Shown: positions 1-10,579, counted from the first letter of the stretch. The stretch: DNA of 64,000 nucleotides from Lysobacterales bacterium (GCA_019634735.1 JAHCAT010000007.1:124001-188000); one strand, 5' to 3'. Notes: a model not told the origin generated them from the sequence alone. A program made the numbers and translations.

Positions 1-154
1 GGCTGTCCGCGGAGGGCGGCGCCTCCGCTTCAGCCTGCGGCGGCGGGGGCGCGGCCGGTTCCGGCGCGCTTGCAGGGGCGGTCTGCGGCGACTGGCCGCA
101 GGCGGCCAGGGCGAGGGCTGCGCACAGCAGCGTCAGGCGGGTTGTCGTGTTCAT
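1..154 (-). CDS. lipoprotein, partial (C-terminus outside window)
   Basis: The first 51 codons of a gene that runs off the left edge. It starts with ATG at 154 and encodes a signal peptide ending in the lipobox LALAAC followed by Gly-Gln, so Cys19 is the predicted lipidation site. The Gln after the Cys-Gly makes outer-membrane sorting plausible. The mature part seen here is a Pro/Ala/Glu-rich low-complexity linker typical of a surface or periplasmic spacer. It is divergent from ffh with about 135 bp between. The function cannot be told from this fragment. Confidence 0.7.
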   Translation of the reverse strand, partial: MNTTTRLTLLCAALALAACGQSPQTAPASAPEPAAPPPPQAEAEAPPSADS

Positions 155-209
155 GGCGCCACCCTACGCCGCGCGCCGGCCCCGGGCAAGGCGCGGCACA
201 GCAGGGTCG

Positions 210-215
210 TATACT
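210..215 (+). promoter_or_regulatory. ffh: possible -10 element for ffh
   Basis: TATACT lies 75 bp upstream of the ffh start in the divergent intergenic region. No convincing -35 hexamer is seen at 16-18 bp, so this is only a candidate. Confidence 0.25.
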
Positions 216-289
216 TGGCGCCTTGCAGTCGACCCGCCCGGCCGCCGGTGCGGCGCGGGGAGTCGCTGCCCCGAGATCCGGAGTCCAGC

Positions 290-1678
290 ATGTTCCAGTC
301 CCTGAGCGAACGCCTCGGCACCACCCTCGACCGCCTGCGCGGCAAGGCGCGGCTGAGCGAGGACAACATCCGCGAGGCCCTGCGCGAGGTCCGCATCGCC
401 CTGCTCGAGGGCGACGTCGCCCTGCCGGTGGTGCAGGCCTTCATCCAGCGCGTCAAGGTCCGCGCGGTCGGCCAGGACGTGCTGCGCAGCCTCACGCCCG
501 GCCAGGCCCTGGTCAAGGTCGTGCGCGACGAGCTGGTCGCGGTGATGGGCGGTGCCGGCGCGCAGCCGCTGAACCTCAATGCCCCGGCGCCGGTGGTGAT
601 CCTGATGGCCGGCCTGCAGGGCGCCGGCAAGACCACCACGGTGGCCAAGCTGGCGCGCCACCTGAAGGAGCGCCAGAAGAAGAAGGTCATGGTGGTCTCC
701 GCCGACGTCTACCGGCCGGCGGCGATCGCCCAGCTGGAGACCCTGGCCGGCCAGGTCGACGCGGTGTTCCAGCCGTCCAGCGCCGGCGAGCAGCCGGTGG
801 CGATCGTCGAGCGTGCCATCGACGCCGCCCGCAAGGCCTTCGCCGACGTGCTGATCGTCGACACCGCCGGCCGGCTGGCGGTGGACGAGGCGATGATGGC
901 CGAGATCAAGGCCCTGCACGCCGCGGTCAAGCCGACCGAGACGCTGTTCGTGGTCGACGCGATGACCGGCCAGGACGCCGCGGCCACCGCCAAGGCGTTC
1001 GCCGACGCCCTGCCGCTGACCGGCGTGGTGCTGACCAAGGCCGACGGCGACGCCCGCGGCGGCGCCGCGCTCAGCGTGCGTTACGTGACCGGCCGTCCGA
1101 TCAAGTTCATCGGCCTGGGCGAGAAGACCGAGGCGCTGGAGCCGTTCCACCCCGACCGCATCGCCGGCCGCATCCTGGGCATGGGCGACGTGCTCAGCCT
1201 GGTCGAGGAGGTCGAGCGCAAGGTCGACCGTGACAAGGCCACGAAGCTGGCCGAAAAGGTCGCCGCCGGCCGCCGCTTCACGCTCAAGGACTTCCGCGAC
1301 CAGCTCCAGCAGATGACCCAGATGGGCGGGCTGTCCGGCCTGCTCGACAAGCTGCCCGGCATGGGCAAGCTCACCGAGCAGGTCAAGGGCAAGGTCAACG
1401 ATCGCGAGATCCGGCACATGATCGCCATCATCGACTCGATGACCAAGAAGGAGCGGCGCAACCCGACCCTGCTCAACGGCAGCCGCCGCGCCCGGGTCGC
1501 GCGCGGCTCCGGCACCCAGCCGGCCGACGTCAACCGCCTGCTCAAGCAGTACCAGCAGATGGAGAAGATGATGGGCAAGCTGAAGGGCGGCGGCATGAAG
1601 GGCATGCTGCGCGGCCTGAAGGGCGCCATGGGCGGGTTGGGCGGCGGCGGCATGCCGCCCGGCGGCATGCTGCGCTGA
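290..1678 (+). CDS. ffh: signal recognition particle protein Ffh
   Basis: Encodes the 462-residue SRP54 homologue, the GTPase that with 4.5S RNA binds signal sequences of inner-membrane proteins and delivers ribosomes to FtsY. The N-domain begins at MFQSLSERLG. The G-domain shows the P-loop GLQGAGKTTT, the DTAGRL motif and TKADGDARGG. The C-terminal M-domain is Met/Gly-rich, as expected for signal-peptide binding. The ATG at 290 is chosen because family members start at this point, although the reading frame is open further upstream. In many gammaproteobacteria ffh sits next to rpsP; here about 9 kb separates them. Confidence 0.97.
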   Translation: MFQSLSERLGTTLDRLRGKARLSEDNIREALREVRIALLEGDVALPVVQAFIQRVKVRAVGQDVLRSLTPGQALVKVVRDELVAVMGGAGAQPLNLNAPAPVVILMAGLQGAGKTTTVAKLARHLKERQKKKVMVVSADVYRPAAIAQLETLAGQVDAVFQPSSAGEQPVAIVERAIDAARKAFADVLIVDTAGRLAVDEAMMAEIKALHAAVKPTETLFVVDAMTGQDAAATAKAFADALPLTGVVLTKADGDARGGAALSVRYVTGRPIKFIGLGEKTEALEPFHPDRIAGRILGMGDVLSLVEEVERKVDRDKATKLAEKVAAGRRFTLKDFRDQLQQMTQMGGLSGLLDKLPGMGKLTEQVKGKVNDREIRHMIAIIDSMTKKERRNPTLLNGSRRARVARGSGTQPADVNRLLKQYQQMEKMMGKLKGGGMKGMLRGLKGAMGGLGGGGMPPGGMLR

Positions 1679-1752
1679 GCGGGCAGGCATGAGCGCCTGT
1701 CCCTCGCCTTGCCGTCACGGCGGCGCCCCGGGTCGCTGAGCCGGCCACGTCC

Positions 1753-2907
1753 GTGAACGCCTGGCTGCTGGTCTACGTCCTGGGTGCCGGCCAGGGCGCG
1801 CTGCTGGCGCTGGCGCTGTGGCAGCGTCGCCACGAGGCCGCCGGGCAGGGGCTGCTTGCCGCCTGGATCGCCCTGGCCAGCCTCGACCTTGCGGTGCGGG
1901 CGCTGTACCTGGCCGACCCCGGGCCCGGCCTGTTGCGGCCCTACCGCCTGGTCGGGTTGTTCCCCTTCCTGCACGCCAGCGCCTTTTACCTTTACTGCCG
2001 GATGGTGGTCCGCGGCGACGGCCTGCGCCGGGCCGACCTGTTGCACCTGGCCGTGTTCGCGCTGGCGGTGCTGGCCTGGGCGGATCTGCTGCTGCTCGAC
2101 GAGGCGGGGCTGGTCGAGCTGTACCGTGCGCTGGCTGCCGGACGGATCCCGGCGCGGGCACCCTGGCTGGACCTGGCGATGATGGCCTGGGGCCTGGCCT
2201 GGCTGCTGCTGTCCCTGCGCCTGGTCTGGCGCTACCGGCGCCGCCTGCTGGCCAGCGCCTCGGACGGCGATCCGGGCGCGCTGCGCTGGCTGATCGCCAT
2301 GGGCCTGTCGCAGGCGCTGATCTGGGCGATCGCCTTCGGCCAGTGGCTGACCACCTTGCCCTGGCTCAGCTACCGGCTGATCTATGCGGCGGTGGCGGCC
2401 TGGGTGTTCCTGGTCGGCTACCTGGCCCTGGTCCGGCCGCAGGTGCCGCGTGCGGCCGGCGACATCGAAGAGGCCGCCGCAGCCGAAACGCCGCCGCCGG
2501 ATCCGCTGCCTGCCACGGATACCGAGGACCCGCGGGCCGACGCCGTCGCCGCCCGCATCGACGCCCTGATGACCGAGGGCCGGGTGCACCGCGAGCCGGC
2601 CCTGACCATCGCCCAGCTTGCCCGGCGCAGCGGCTATCCCGAGTATCTGGTCTCGGCGGTGATCAACCGCCGCCACGGCGTGCCGTTCTGGGAGTTCGTC
2701 AACCGCCACCGCATCGCCGATGTGTGCGCGGCCCTGGCCGACCCCGGCGACACCCGCACGGTGCTGGAGATCGCCTTCGCTGCCGGCTTCACCGCCAAGT
2801 CGACCTTCAACGCCGCCTTCAAGCGGCTGCAGGGCGAAACGCCGGCGGCCTACCGGCGCCGCTGCGCAGCGGACCCCGCAGCAGCCACTCGCAGACCAGC
2901 AGGTTGA
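1753..2907 (+). CDS. membrane-anchored AraC-family transcriptional regulator
   Basis: A 384-residue protein beginning with GTG. Roughly the first 235 residues form several hydrophobic segments (about seven by eye) separated by short Arg-rich loops, and the last ~100 residues are an AraC-type double helix-turn-helix domain (LTIAQLARRSGY, then EIAFAAGFTAKSTFNAAFKR). This layout is shared by 7TM-AraC regulators that sense a membrane or periplasmic signal and act on nearby genes. The last 89 bp overlap the convergent DUF2306 gene, a candidate target or simply a tail-to-tail neighbour. The ligand is unknown. Confidence 0.85.
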   Translation: MNAWLLVYVLGAGQGALLALALWQRRHEAAGQGLLAAWIALASLDLAVRALYLADPGPGLLRPYRLVGLFPFLHASAFYLYCRMVVRGDGLRRADLLHLAVFALAVLAWADLLLLDEAGLVELYRALAAGRIPARAPWLDLAMMAWGLAWLLLSLRLVWRYRRRLLASASDGDPGALRWLIAMGLSQALIWAIAFGQWLTTLPWLSYRLIYAAVAAWVFLVGYLALVRPQVPRAAGDIEEAAAAETPPPDPLPATDTEDPRADAVAARIDALMTEGRVHREPALTIAQLARRSGYPEYLVSAVINRRHGVPFWEFVNRHRIADVCAALADPGDTRTVLEIAFAAGFTAKSTFNAAFKRLQGETPAAYRRRCAADPAAATRRPAG

Positions 2908-3475
2908 CCGGCCAGCACAGCCAGGCGGCGGCCAGGTAGGCGGCGTCGAAGGGCAGGCCGAGCACGGCGATGCCCAGCCCCAGGTAGGCGCGCAGGGTCA
3001 CCGCGGCGAAGGTCAGGGCGATGCTGCGCAGCATCCAGCGCCGGTGCGCCTCCAGGCGGCCGGCGATGGCGTGACGGATCGCCAGGCCGGTGAAGGCCAG
3101 CCAGAGCAGGGACAGCAGGGCGAAGTTGAAGGCATTTGCCAGGCCGCCCTGGGCGCGCGGCGCCAGCAGCAGGCCCGAGACCCCGCCGATCAGCACCGCG
3201 GCCACGTACAGCCAGCCGCTCGCCCGGTGCAGTCCGGGCCAGCCTCGGCGAAGGCCGCTCAGGTACTGGACCGGTGCCAGCACCAGGGCCAGCCCGGCCG
3301 CGAAGAAGTGCGCCGGCACCGGCCAGCCGGCCTTCGCGAAGCTGACATGAAAGGGGTTGCGCGGATTCCAGCCCTGGTACAGGTAGGCGAAGGCGTGGCC
3401 GGCAATGGCCAGGCAGGACAGGGCGAACACGGCGAAGGCCAGCTTGCGGAGCAGGAGGTTCCAGGGCAGGCGCAC
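2819..3475 (-). CDS. DUF2306 family integral membrane protein
   Basis: A 218-residue protein with about five to six hydrophobic helices. The pattern of a loop resembling RRGWPGLHRASGWLYV followed by further helices and an Arg/His-rich AHRRWMLRS loop is characteristic of the DUF2306 family, whose function is not established. The frame is open far upstream, but the sequence before 3475 is Pro/Arg-rich and unlike a membrane protein, so the GTG at 3475 (VRLPWNLLLRK) is taken as the start; no strong ribosome site precedes it. Its 3' end overlaps the AraC-family gene tail to tail. Confidence 0.75.
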   Translation of the reverse strand: MRLPWNLLLRKLAFAVFALSCLAIAGHAFAYLYQGWNPRNPFHVSFAKAGWPVPAHFFAAGLALVLAPVQYLSGLRRGWPGLHRASGWLYVAAVLIGGVSGLLLAPRAQGGLANAFNFALLSLLWLAFTGLAIRHAIAGRLEAHRRWMLRSIALTFAAVTLRAYLGLGIAVLGLPFDAAYLAAAWLCWPVNLLVCEWLLRGPLRSGAGRPPAFRPAAA

Positions 3476-3532
3476 AGGACAGGTCTCGACGGGCAGGGAC
3501 GGTCCAGCCTGACCGCTGGACAGGTGTCCGGC

Positions 3533-3559
3533 GTCCGGTCCGGCCGGACCGGACTTTTT
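3533..3559 (+). terminator. 22-bp perfect palindrome followed by T5
   Basis: Positions 3533-3554 form a perfect inverted repeat (GTCCGGTCCGG and its complement), followed on the + strand by TTTTT at 3555-3559. Read rightwards it has the layout of an intrinsic terminator, yet it lies 58 bp upstream of the DUF2306 start on the opposite strand. It might stop transcripts running out of the AraC-family gene, or be an operator for the minus-strand gene. Confidence 0.45.
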
Positions 3560-3692
3560 CGCCCCCGTCGGTCGCGCCGAGCTGCCGCCTGGTCGATCCG
3601 GCACGGCTTTGGCGCCCTGCCGGCCATCCAGGGGCGTCGTCCCGGGCCACGGATCCGGACCAAGTCCGGAGCGGCCGTGTTCCAGGGGACCG

Positions 3693-4952
3693 CTACATCC
3701 CGAGAGTCTCGGCCGAGTCGTAGAAGATGACGTCGTCGGCATCGATCTCGGCGGCGCCGATGTCGCAGCGCGGCGGGCCGCCATAGCCGTGCGGCCGCGT
3801 TGTGCCGTGCTGGTCGGCACCGGTGCAGGCGCCGTCGCCGACCTGGCTGGGCGATCCCGCGCTCATTGCCGGACTGTCGCGGCGCGGCCAGTGGATCGGC
3901 GTGACGCTGAGGCTGCTGCGGTAGCGCAGCGGGGTCAGCCGCGGGTCGAGGCCGCGCAGGTTGCTGATCCCGGGCAGGCCGATGCAGCTGGCCCCGTACA
4001 GGAGGTTGTGGCCGTCGCTGTCGGCCACGACCTGGGCCGGGTCGACCACGCAGTCGTTGAGGTTGCCGGCGACGATGCTGTTGCGCAAGGTCAGGTGCCA
4101 GGGGCCGTCGGCACCATAGTGCCGGAGCCCGTCGCCACCGTTGCCGACCAGGGTGACGTTGCGCAGGACGAGGTGCTTGCGCAGGGCGATGATGCCGTCG
4201 CCCTGATTGCCGCTGATGGTGCTGTCCTGCACGAGCAGGGACTGGTTGCCGGCGCCCGACTGGAAGACCGAGATGGTGCTGTTGCCCAGGTTCGAATGCA
4301 CCGCGCTCTCGGTCAGCCGCAGTGAACCGGAACCGGTGAAGCGGATCGCCGCGCCGGTGCCGCCGAAGGATTCGTTGTAGGCCAGCTCGCTGCCGGCGAC
4401 CCGCGTATCCGGTCCGTCCGAATAGAGGCCGCCACCGACGAAACCGGCGTTGCCGATCAGGCGCATGGCGTTCAGGCGCACGATGCCGGCGCCGGACTGC
4501 ACCAGCACGCCACCGCCCACGGCATTCGGGGAATTCCTGCCGTTGATGATGTCGAAGCCGGTCAGGGTGACGTCGCCCTCGACGATCCGTACGGCCAGGG
4601 AGTTGTGGTTCGCGTTCAGCACCGGGCGCTGTTCGCAGCCGGGACAGAAGATGCTCATCGAGCGGGCGATGCGCAACTCGCCGGTGGCGCCGTCGTGCGC
4701 CACCAACGGCCGGGTCAGCAGGTACTCGCGGCCGGATTGCAGGTGGATGGTGTGGCTGCCGGGCAGGGCGCTGGCCTCCATGATCGCCGCGCGCAGCGTG
4801 CACTGGCTGGGCGGCAGGCCGACCGGGTCGCACACGCCGTTGCCGGGATTGGCGTCCGGCACGTCCAGCGAACTGGCCGCCACGAAGGTGGCGGCATGGG
4901 CGGAAGGCAGCAGGATGAAGGACAGGAGTCCGGCGCGGAGCAGACGAGACAT
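3693..4952 (-). CDS. exported CSLREA-type parallel beta-helix protein
   Basis: A 419-residue secreted protein. It has a signal peptide (residues 1-20, cleavage after SAHA), then a CSLREA-like segment with CTLRAAI at residues 51-57, then runs of short strands with Asn ladders and Gly turns typical of right-handed beta-helices. It ends in CDIGAAEIDADDVIFYDSAE, the usual closing element of these proteins in Xanthomonadales and related environmental bacteria. The family is thought to act at the cell surface or outside the cell; substrate and role are unknown. The start is the ATG at 4952. Confidence 0.8.
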   Translation of the reverse strand: MSRLLRAGLLSFILLPSAHAATFVAASSLDVPDANPGNGVCDPVGLPPSQCTLRAAIMEASALPGSHTIHLQSGREYLLTRPLVAHDGATGELRIARSMSIFCPGCEQRPVLNANHNSLAVRIVEGDVTLTGFDIINGRNSPNAVGGGVLVQSGAGIVRLNAMRLIGNAGFVGGGLYSDGPDTRVAGSELAYNESFGGTGAAIRFTGSGSLRLTESAVHSNLGNSTISVFQSGAGNQSLLVQDSTISGNQGDGIIALRKHLVLRNVTLVGNGGDGLRHYGADGPWHLTLRNSIVAGNLNDCVVDPAQVVADSDGHNLLYGASCIGLPGISNLRGLDPRLTPLRYRSSLSVTPIHWPRRDSPAMSAGSPSQVGDGACTGADQHGTTRPHGYGGPPRCDIGAAEIDADDVIFYDSAETLGM

Positions 4953-5197
4953 GAGTGAACGCTCTTGAAGACGTGGGCCGCACCCGTGTCGGCCCTCGCC
5001 TGTACCTACGGGCCGACGAAGGCGCAGGGATCAGCGCTCCGCCCCGAACCGTCGCCGATCAATCGGCCACCGGCGCTGTCGTCGCTGGACAGCGGCGTCT
5101 GGCGGGTGCTGCCGGATCGAACGGACATCGGAAAACCCCGGGCCGCCACACGGCGCGTTGCAGACACCAGGCCATCCCGGCCTGAAGGAGTGCCGCC

Positions 5198-5959
5198 ATG
5201 ACCCGATCCGTCCTTGCCGCCGCGCTGACCCTGCTGGCGCTGGCTGCTGCCTACCCCGCCCAGGCCGGTACCGGCCGCCTTGCCGAGCTGGAGGTGTTCG
5301 ACCGCGCGACCGGCCAGGCCTTGCCTGTGCATCGCCACCAGGGACGACTCTGGGTCGCCGGGCGGCCGGGTCACGAGTACGAGCTGCGCGTGCGCAGCCG
5401 CCATGGGGGTCGCCTGCTGGCCGTGACCAGCGTCGACGGCGTCAACGTGGTGACCGGGCAGACCGCGGCCCCGGACCAGTCCGGCTACGTGCTCGCCGGC
5501 CACGGCCAGGTGCGCATCACCGGCTGGCGCAAGAGCACGCGGCAGACCGCGGCCTTCGAGTTCACCACCCTGTCCGACAGCTATGCGGCGCGCACCGGTC
5601 GTCCGGGCCATGTCGGCGTGATCGGTGTGGCCCTGTTCCGCGAGGCGGTTCCGCAGCGCTGGCAGGGCGACGAGCTGGCCGCCGGCGAGGCTGATCGGCA
5701 TCGCGCCCGGGCACCGGCAGCGCCCTCGGCCTCGGCGCCGCCCTCGGCCGCCGAGAGCCTGGGCACCGGCCACGGCCGCCGCCTGGACTCGCCGGTCCGG
5801 AACGTCGACTTTGCGCGCGCCACGACGCAGCCCGACGAGGTGATCGAGATCCGCTACGACAGCCGCGAGAACCTGGTGGCGATGGGGGTGCTGCCGGCCC
5901 CGTGGCGCCACGACCGGCAGCCGCGCGCCTTTCCGGCCGGCTTCGTGCCCGATCCCTGA
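5198..5959 (+). CDS. exported protein of unknown function
   Basis: A 253-residue protein with a clear signal peptide (MTRSVLAAALTLLALAAAYP, cleavage near AQAG) and a GAAGGAG ribosome site before the ATG. Residues 25-150 form a compact beta-rich domain with SVDGVNVVTGQTA and FEFTTLSDSYAARTGRPG blocks that look conserved, followed by an Ala/Pro linker and a short charged tail. I recognise it only as a conserved proteobacterial unknown. The 245 bp separating it from the divergent beta-helix gene must hold both promoters. Confidence 0.75.
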   Translation: MTRSVLAAALTLLALAAAYPAQAGTGRLAELEVFDRATGQALPVHRHQGRLWVAGRPGHEYELRVRSRHGGRLLAVTSVDGVNVVTGQTAAPDQSGYVLAGHGQVRITGWRKSTRQTAAFEFTTLSDSYAARTGRPGHVGVIGVALFREAVPQRWQGDELAAGEADRHRARAPAAPSASAPPSAAESLGTGHGRRLDSPVRNVDFARATTQPDEVIEIRYDSRENLVAMGVLPAPWRHDRQPRAFPAGFVPDP

Positions 5960-6033
5960 GGCCGCATCGCCTGCGCCGGGCGGCCCGGAACCCGCGACCG
6001 TGTCGCAGGCGGTGAGACGGCCGCCATGGCAGC

Positions 6034-9000
6034 ATGGCGGCCATGGACGGCACGCCCCCCGACCCGCGTCGTGATCCTCTGGATGGCTTCCATCCGGCGG
6101 TCGCCGACTGGTTCCGCCGGGCCTTTCCCGGCGGCGCCACCGCGGTCCAGTTGCGTGCCTGGCGCGAGGCCCGCGCCGGCCGCCATGCCCTGGTCTGCGC
6201 GCCGACCGGCTCGGGCAAGACCCTGGCGGCCTTCCTGGCGGCGCTCGACGACCTGGTGGTGCGCGGCCTGGCGGCGCCGCTGCCGGATGCCGTCCAGGTG
6301 CTCTACGTGTCGCCGCTGAAGGCGCTCTCGAACGACATCGAGAAGAACCTGCAGGCACCCCTGAACGGCATCCGCGACCGCCTGTTCGAACTCGGCCTGC
6401 CCGACGTCGGCCTGCGCGTCGGCGTGCGCACCGGCGACAGCACCGCCGCCGAGCGCGCCCTGATGCGCCGGCTGCCGCCGCACGTGCTGGTGACCACGCC
6501 CGAATCGCTGTTCATCCTGCTGACCAGTCCCTCCGGGCGCGCCATGCTCGGCGACGTGCGCACCGTGATCGTCGACGAACTGCACGCCCTGGCCGGCAGC
6601 AAGCGCGGCGCCCACCTGATGCTGTCGCTGGAGCGCATGGCGGCGTTGACCGGCCGGCGGCCGCTGCGCATCGGGCTGTCTGCGACGGTGCGGCCGGTCG
6701 ACGTGGTGGCCCGCTACCTGGTCGGCGAGGGCGACGACGGCGATTGCGCGGTGATCGACGCCGGCCATGCCCGCCGCCGCGATCTTGCCGTGGAAGTGCC
6801 GGGCGCGCCACTGGACGCGGTGATGTCGAACGAGGTCTGGACCGAAGTCTACGACCGCCTGGCCGAGCTGGCCCGCGGCCATCGCACCACCCTGGTGTTC
6901 GTCAACCAGCGGCGCCTGGCCGAACGGGTCGCCCGGCACCTGGGCGAGCGCCTGGGTGAGGGCGAGGTCGCCGCCCACCATGGCTCGCTGGCGCGGGCGC
7001 AGCGCCTTGACGCCGAGCAGCGCCTGAAGTCCGGCCGCCTGCGCGCCCTGGTCGCGACCTCGTCGCTGGAACTGGGCATCGACATCGGCGAGGTCGACCT
7101 GGTCTGCCAGCTCGGCTCGCCGCGCTGGATCAGCGCCCTGCTGCAGCGAGTCGGTCGCTCCGGGCACGCCGTCGGCGGCCTGCCCAAGGGCCGGCTGTTC
7201 CCGCTCAGCCGCGACGACCTGCTGGAGTGCGCAGCCCTGCTGCGGGCCATCGACGACGGCGTGCTGGACCGCTTGCGCGATGCCGGCGCACCGCTGGACG
7301 TGCTCGCCCAGCAGGTGCTGGCCGAGGTCGGCTGCGGCGAATGGCGCTGCGACGAGCTGTTCACCGCGGTCCGTTGCGCCGCGCCGTACCGGAGCCTGGC
7401 GCGCGGCGAATTCGACGCCGTGCTGGCGATGCTGGCGGAAGGGTATGCCACCCGGCGCGGCCGACGCGGCGCCTGGCTGCACCTGGACGGCATCAACGGC
7501 CGGGTGCGGCCGCGGCGCGGCGCGCGCCTGGTCGCGGTGACCAATGCCGGCACCATTCCCGACCAGTTCGACTACGACGTGGTGCTGCAGCCGGAAGGCC
7601 AGCGGATCGGCACCCTAAACGAGGACTTCGCCTTCGAGAGCGTCGCCGGCGACATCTTCCAGCTCGGCAACAGCGCCTATCGCATCCTCAAGGTCGAGAC
7701 CGGCAAGGTGCTGGTCGAGGACGCCCGCGGCCAGCCGCCCAGCCTGCCGTTCTGGTTCGGCGAGGCGCTGGGCCGCAGCGACGAGCTGTCGCAGGCGGTC
7801 TCCGCGCTGAGCGCCGACGTCGACCGTGCCCTGGACGAAGGGCCGGACGTCGCCGCCGGCCTGCTCGCCCGGGTGCCTGGCCTGCCGGTCGCGGCCGGCG
7901 CGCAACTGGTGCAATGGCTGGCCGCCGCGCGGGCTGCGCTGGGCGTGCTGCCGACCCTCGACACCCTGGTCGTCGAACGCTTCTTCGACGAGGTCGGCGA
8001 CGCCCACCTGGTGATCCATTCGCCGTACGGCTCGCGCATCAACAAGGCCTGGGGCCTGGCCCTGCGCAAGCGCTTCTGCCGCACCTTCAACTTCGAGCTG
8101 CAGGCCTCGGCGCTGGAGGACAGTCTGATCCTGTCGCTGGGCCCCAGCCACAGCTTCCCGCTCGAGGACGTGGTCCGCTTCCTGCACAGCGCCAGTGCCC
8201 GCGATGTCCTGGTCCAGGCGCTGCTGGACGCGCCCATGTTCGGCACCCGCTGGCGCTGGTGCGCCAGCGTCGCCCTGGCGGTGCGCCGCATGAACGCCGG
8301 TCGCCGGGTGCCGCCGCAGTTCCAGCGCAGCGATGCCGAGGACCTGCTGACCGTGGTCTTCCCCGACCAGGTCGCCTGCGCCGAGAACCTGTCCGGGCCG
8401 CGCGAGGTGCCCGACCACCCGCTGGTCGCCCAAACCCTGCACGACTGCCTGCACGACACCATGGACGTCGACGGCTTCCTGGCGCTGCTGGCCGGGATCG
8501 AGTCCGGTCGGGTCCGTGTCGAGTGCCGCGACCTGGTGGCGCCGTCGCCGCTGGCCGGCGCCATCCTCAACGCCCGCCCCTATGCCTTCCTCGACGATGG
8601 CGAGGCCGAGGAGCGCCGTACCCGGGCGGTCGGCTGGCAGGCGCTGCCCGATGCCGCCACCGCCGCCACCTTGGCGCGGCCCGATCCGGCGGCGGTGGCG
8701 AAGGTCCGCGACGAGGCCTGGCCGCTGGTACGCGATGCCGACGAGCTTCACGATGCCCTGATGGTGCATGGCGCCCTGGCCGAAGCGGATGTTCAGCGGC
8801 TGGCTGCCGCGGTGTGGCTGGACGAACTGGTCGCAACGGGCCGCGCACTGACACTTGCGTGGCCCGATGGCCGCCGCGCCGCCTGTGCTGTGGAACGCTG
8901 GCCGCAGCTCGGGCCCGCCTGGTCCGGCAACGGGATAGAGGTCGTGGCGGGGACAACCGCGCCGGGCGATGTGGAGGCGGCCGACGCGGACCCCGACACC

Positions 9001-10386
9001 GCCCTGGTCGAGCTGCTGCGCGGCCGGCTGGAGCTGCTCGGACCCACCACGGCGGCCGCGCTGGCGGCGCCGTTCGCCCTGCCGGAAGGGCGGGTCGAGG
9101 CGGCGCTGCTGCGTCTGGAAGGGGAGGGCGTGGCGATGCGCGGCGCCTTCGACGCCGGCCTCGGCCCCGGCCAGTGGTGCGAGCGCCGCCTGCTGGCGCG
9201 CATCCACCGGCTCAGCCGCGACCAGCGGCGGGCCAGCCAGAAGGCGGTGCCGCCCGCGCAGTTCCAGCGCTTCCTGCTGCACTGGCAAGGCATCGCCGGC
9301 GCCGGCGAACCGCGTCGCGGCGAGGCCGGACTGCTGGCGGTGCTGGACCAACTCGAGGGCTGGGTGGCGCCGGCCTGTGCCTGGGAGCGCGACCTGCTGC
9401 CGCAGCGCCTGGCCGACTGGTCGCCGGCGCTGCTCGACCGCCTGTGCGCAAGCGGCCGGATCGCCTGGTGGCGGCCCCGTGCGCAGGGCGCCGTGCCGTC
9501 CGGGCGCGGCGCACCGGTGCGCGCCACGCCGATCCTGCTGTCGGCGCGCGCCAGCCTGGGCCACTGGCAGGCCCTGGCCGCCGGCGAGCCGGCGGCCGGC
9601 CAGGATCAGTTGGCCGGGCTGGATGGCCGTGCCCGACGGGTGGCCGAAACGCTGCGCGCCTGCGGCGCCCTGTTCCTTGACGACCTGGTGGCGGAGAGCG
9701 GCCTGATCCTGGCCGAGGCCGAGACCGCCCTGGGGGAGTTGGTCGGTCAGGGCGTGGTCGGCTGCGACAGCTTCGCGGGACTGCGCGCCCTGCTGGCGCC
9801 GGCCCGGCACCGGGCGCGCCAGCGGGGCAGGGCGCTGCCCGCCGATGCCGGCCATGCCGGTCGCTGGAGCCTGCAGCGCGTCCGGTCTGCCGGCGCGGGC
9901 GAGGCGGGCGGCGGCCTGGCCGAACCCGCCGTGGAGCATGTCGCCCGGGTCCTGCTGCGCCGCTACGGCGTGGTGTTCCGGGCCCTGCTGGCGCGCGAGC
10001 AGCACCTGCCGCCCTGGCGGGCCCTGCACTACGTGTACCGGCGCATGGAGGCGCGCGGCGAGCTGCTGGGCGGCCGCTTCGTCGAGGGCCAGGCCGGCGA
10101 GCAGTTCGCGCTGGCCGAGGCCGCCAGCGCGCTGCGCGGCCTGGCGCCCGGGCAGGGCAGCCTGGTCGCGCTGAGCGCCGCCGACCCGCTCAACCTGTGT
10201 GGTGTCCTGGGCAGCGGCACGCGCCTGCCGGGCCTGGCCGGCAACCGCCTGCTGCTGCGCGACGGCGTGCCGGCCGGCAACCGCAGCGGCCGGCGCATCA
10301 CCCTGGACCCGCAGCTCGCCCTGGCCGATCTGGACCGGGCGCGCCGGATCCTGGCCGCCAGCGCAGGTCCGCGCGCTCGGGCCTGA
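6034..10386 (+). CDS. lhr: large ATP-dependent helicase Lhr
   Basis: A 1450-residue superfamily-2 helicase of the Lhr (long helicase-related) type, a 3'-5' DNA/RNA-DNA translocase linked to DNA repair. The first ~600 residues hold the motor: Walker A APTGSGKT at residues 56-63, the Lhr-type DELH box in [12 protein letters not shown], the SAT motif LSATV, and the second RecA domain ending in [14 protein letters not shown]. The remaining ~850 residues are the long winged-helix and beta-barrel extension that makes Lhr unusually large. The length fits the family. ATG at 6043 is an alternative start. Confidence 0.93.
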   Translation: MAAMDGTPPDPRRDPLDGFHPAVADWFRRAFPGGATAVQLRAWREARAGRHALVCAPTGSGKTLAAFLAALDDLVVRGLAAPLPDAVQVLYVSPLKALSNDIEKNLQAPLNGIRDRLFELGLPDVGLRVGVRTGDSTAAERALMRRLPPHVLVTTPESLFILLTSPSGRAMLGDVRTVIVDELHALAGSKRGAHLMLSLERMAALTGRRPLRIGLSATVRPVDVVARYLVGEGDDGDCAVIDAGHARRRDLAVEVPGAPLDAVMSNEVWTEVYDRLAELARGHRTTLVFVNQRRLAERVARHLGERLGEGEVAAHHGSLARAQRLDAEQRLKSGRLRALVATSSLELGIDIGEVDLVCQLGSPRWISALLQRVGRSGHAVGGLPKGRLFPLSRDDLLECAALLRAIDDGVLDRLRDAGAPLDVLAQQVLAEVGCGEWRCDELFTAVRCAAPYRSLARGEFDAVLAMLAEGYATRRGRRGAWLHLDGINGRVRPRRGARLVAVTNAGTIPDQFDYDVVLQPEGQRIGTLNEDFAFESVAGDIFQLGNSAYRILKVETGKVLVEDARGQPPSLPFWFGEALGRSDELSQAVSALSADVDRALDEGPDVAAGLLARVPGLPVAAGAQLVQWLAAARAALGVLPTLDTLVVERFFDEVGDAHLVIHSPYGSRINKAWGLALRKRFCRTFNFELQASALEDSLILSLGPSHSFPLEDVVRFLHSASARDVLVQALLDAPMFGTRWRWCASVALAVRRMNAGRRVPPQFQRSDAEDLLTVVFPDQVACAENLSGPREVPDHPLVAQTLHDCLHDTMDVDGFLALLAGIESGRVRVECRDLVAPSPLAGAILNARPYAFLDDGEAEERRTRAVGWQALPDAATAATLARPDPAAVAKVRDEAWPLVRDADELHDALMVHGALAEADVQRLAAAVWLDELVATGRALTLAWPDGRRAACAVERWPQLGPAWSGNGIEVVAGTTAPGDVEAADADPDTALVELLRGRLELLGPTTAAALAAPFALPEGRVEAALLRLEGEGVAMRGAFDAGLGPGQWCERRLLARIHRLSRDQRRASQKAVPPAQFQRFLLHWQGIAGAGEPRRGEAGLLAVLDQLEGWVAPACAWERDLLPQRLADWSPALLDRLCASGRIAWWRPRAQGAVPSGRGAPVRATPILLSARASLGHWQALAAGEPAAGQDQLAGLDGRARRVAETLRACGALFLDDLVAESGLILAEAETALGELVGQGVVGCDSFAGLRALLAPARHRARQRGRALPADAGHAGRWSLQRVRSAGAGEAGGGLAEPAVEHVARVLLRRYGVVFRALLAREQHLPPWRALHYVYRRMEARGELLGGRFVEGQAGEQFALAEAASALRGLAPGQGSLVALSAADPLNLCGVLGSGTRLPGLAGNRLLLRDGVPAGNRSGRRITLDPQLALADLDRARRILAASAGPRARA

Positions 10387-10550
10387 GCGCGTCGCGCGGC
10401 CCGGCCACGACCGGTGCCGCAGGCTGCGGCGCTCGGTGGGGCGCGGCCACCGGCGCCCGGGGATCGGGTCCGATGCCGAACAAGAGGGCGCATTCCCGGC
10501 CGTGCGGCGTCTGCCGAAGGAGGCGGCAGGTCGGCCGGGCTTGCGCGGGC

Positions 10551-10579
10551 CTTCCATTTCCAAGGGGTGTCGCTATAAT
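10551..10579 (+). promoter_or_regulatory. rpsP: probable sigma-70 promoter of rpsP operon
   Basis: A perfect TATAAT at 10574-10579 lies 55 bp before rpsP, with a weak -35 (CTTCCA, 10551-10556) at 17 bp. It is the best -10 match I noticed in the window and sits just where a ribosomal-protein operon promoter is expected. Confidence 0.6.

Noticed and set aside
7615..10563. 982-codon minus-strand open frame
   Set aside because: Antisense to lhr and of shadow composition.
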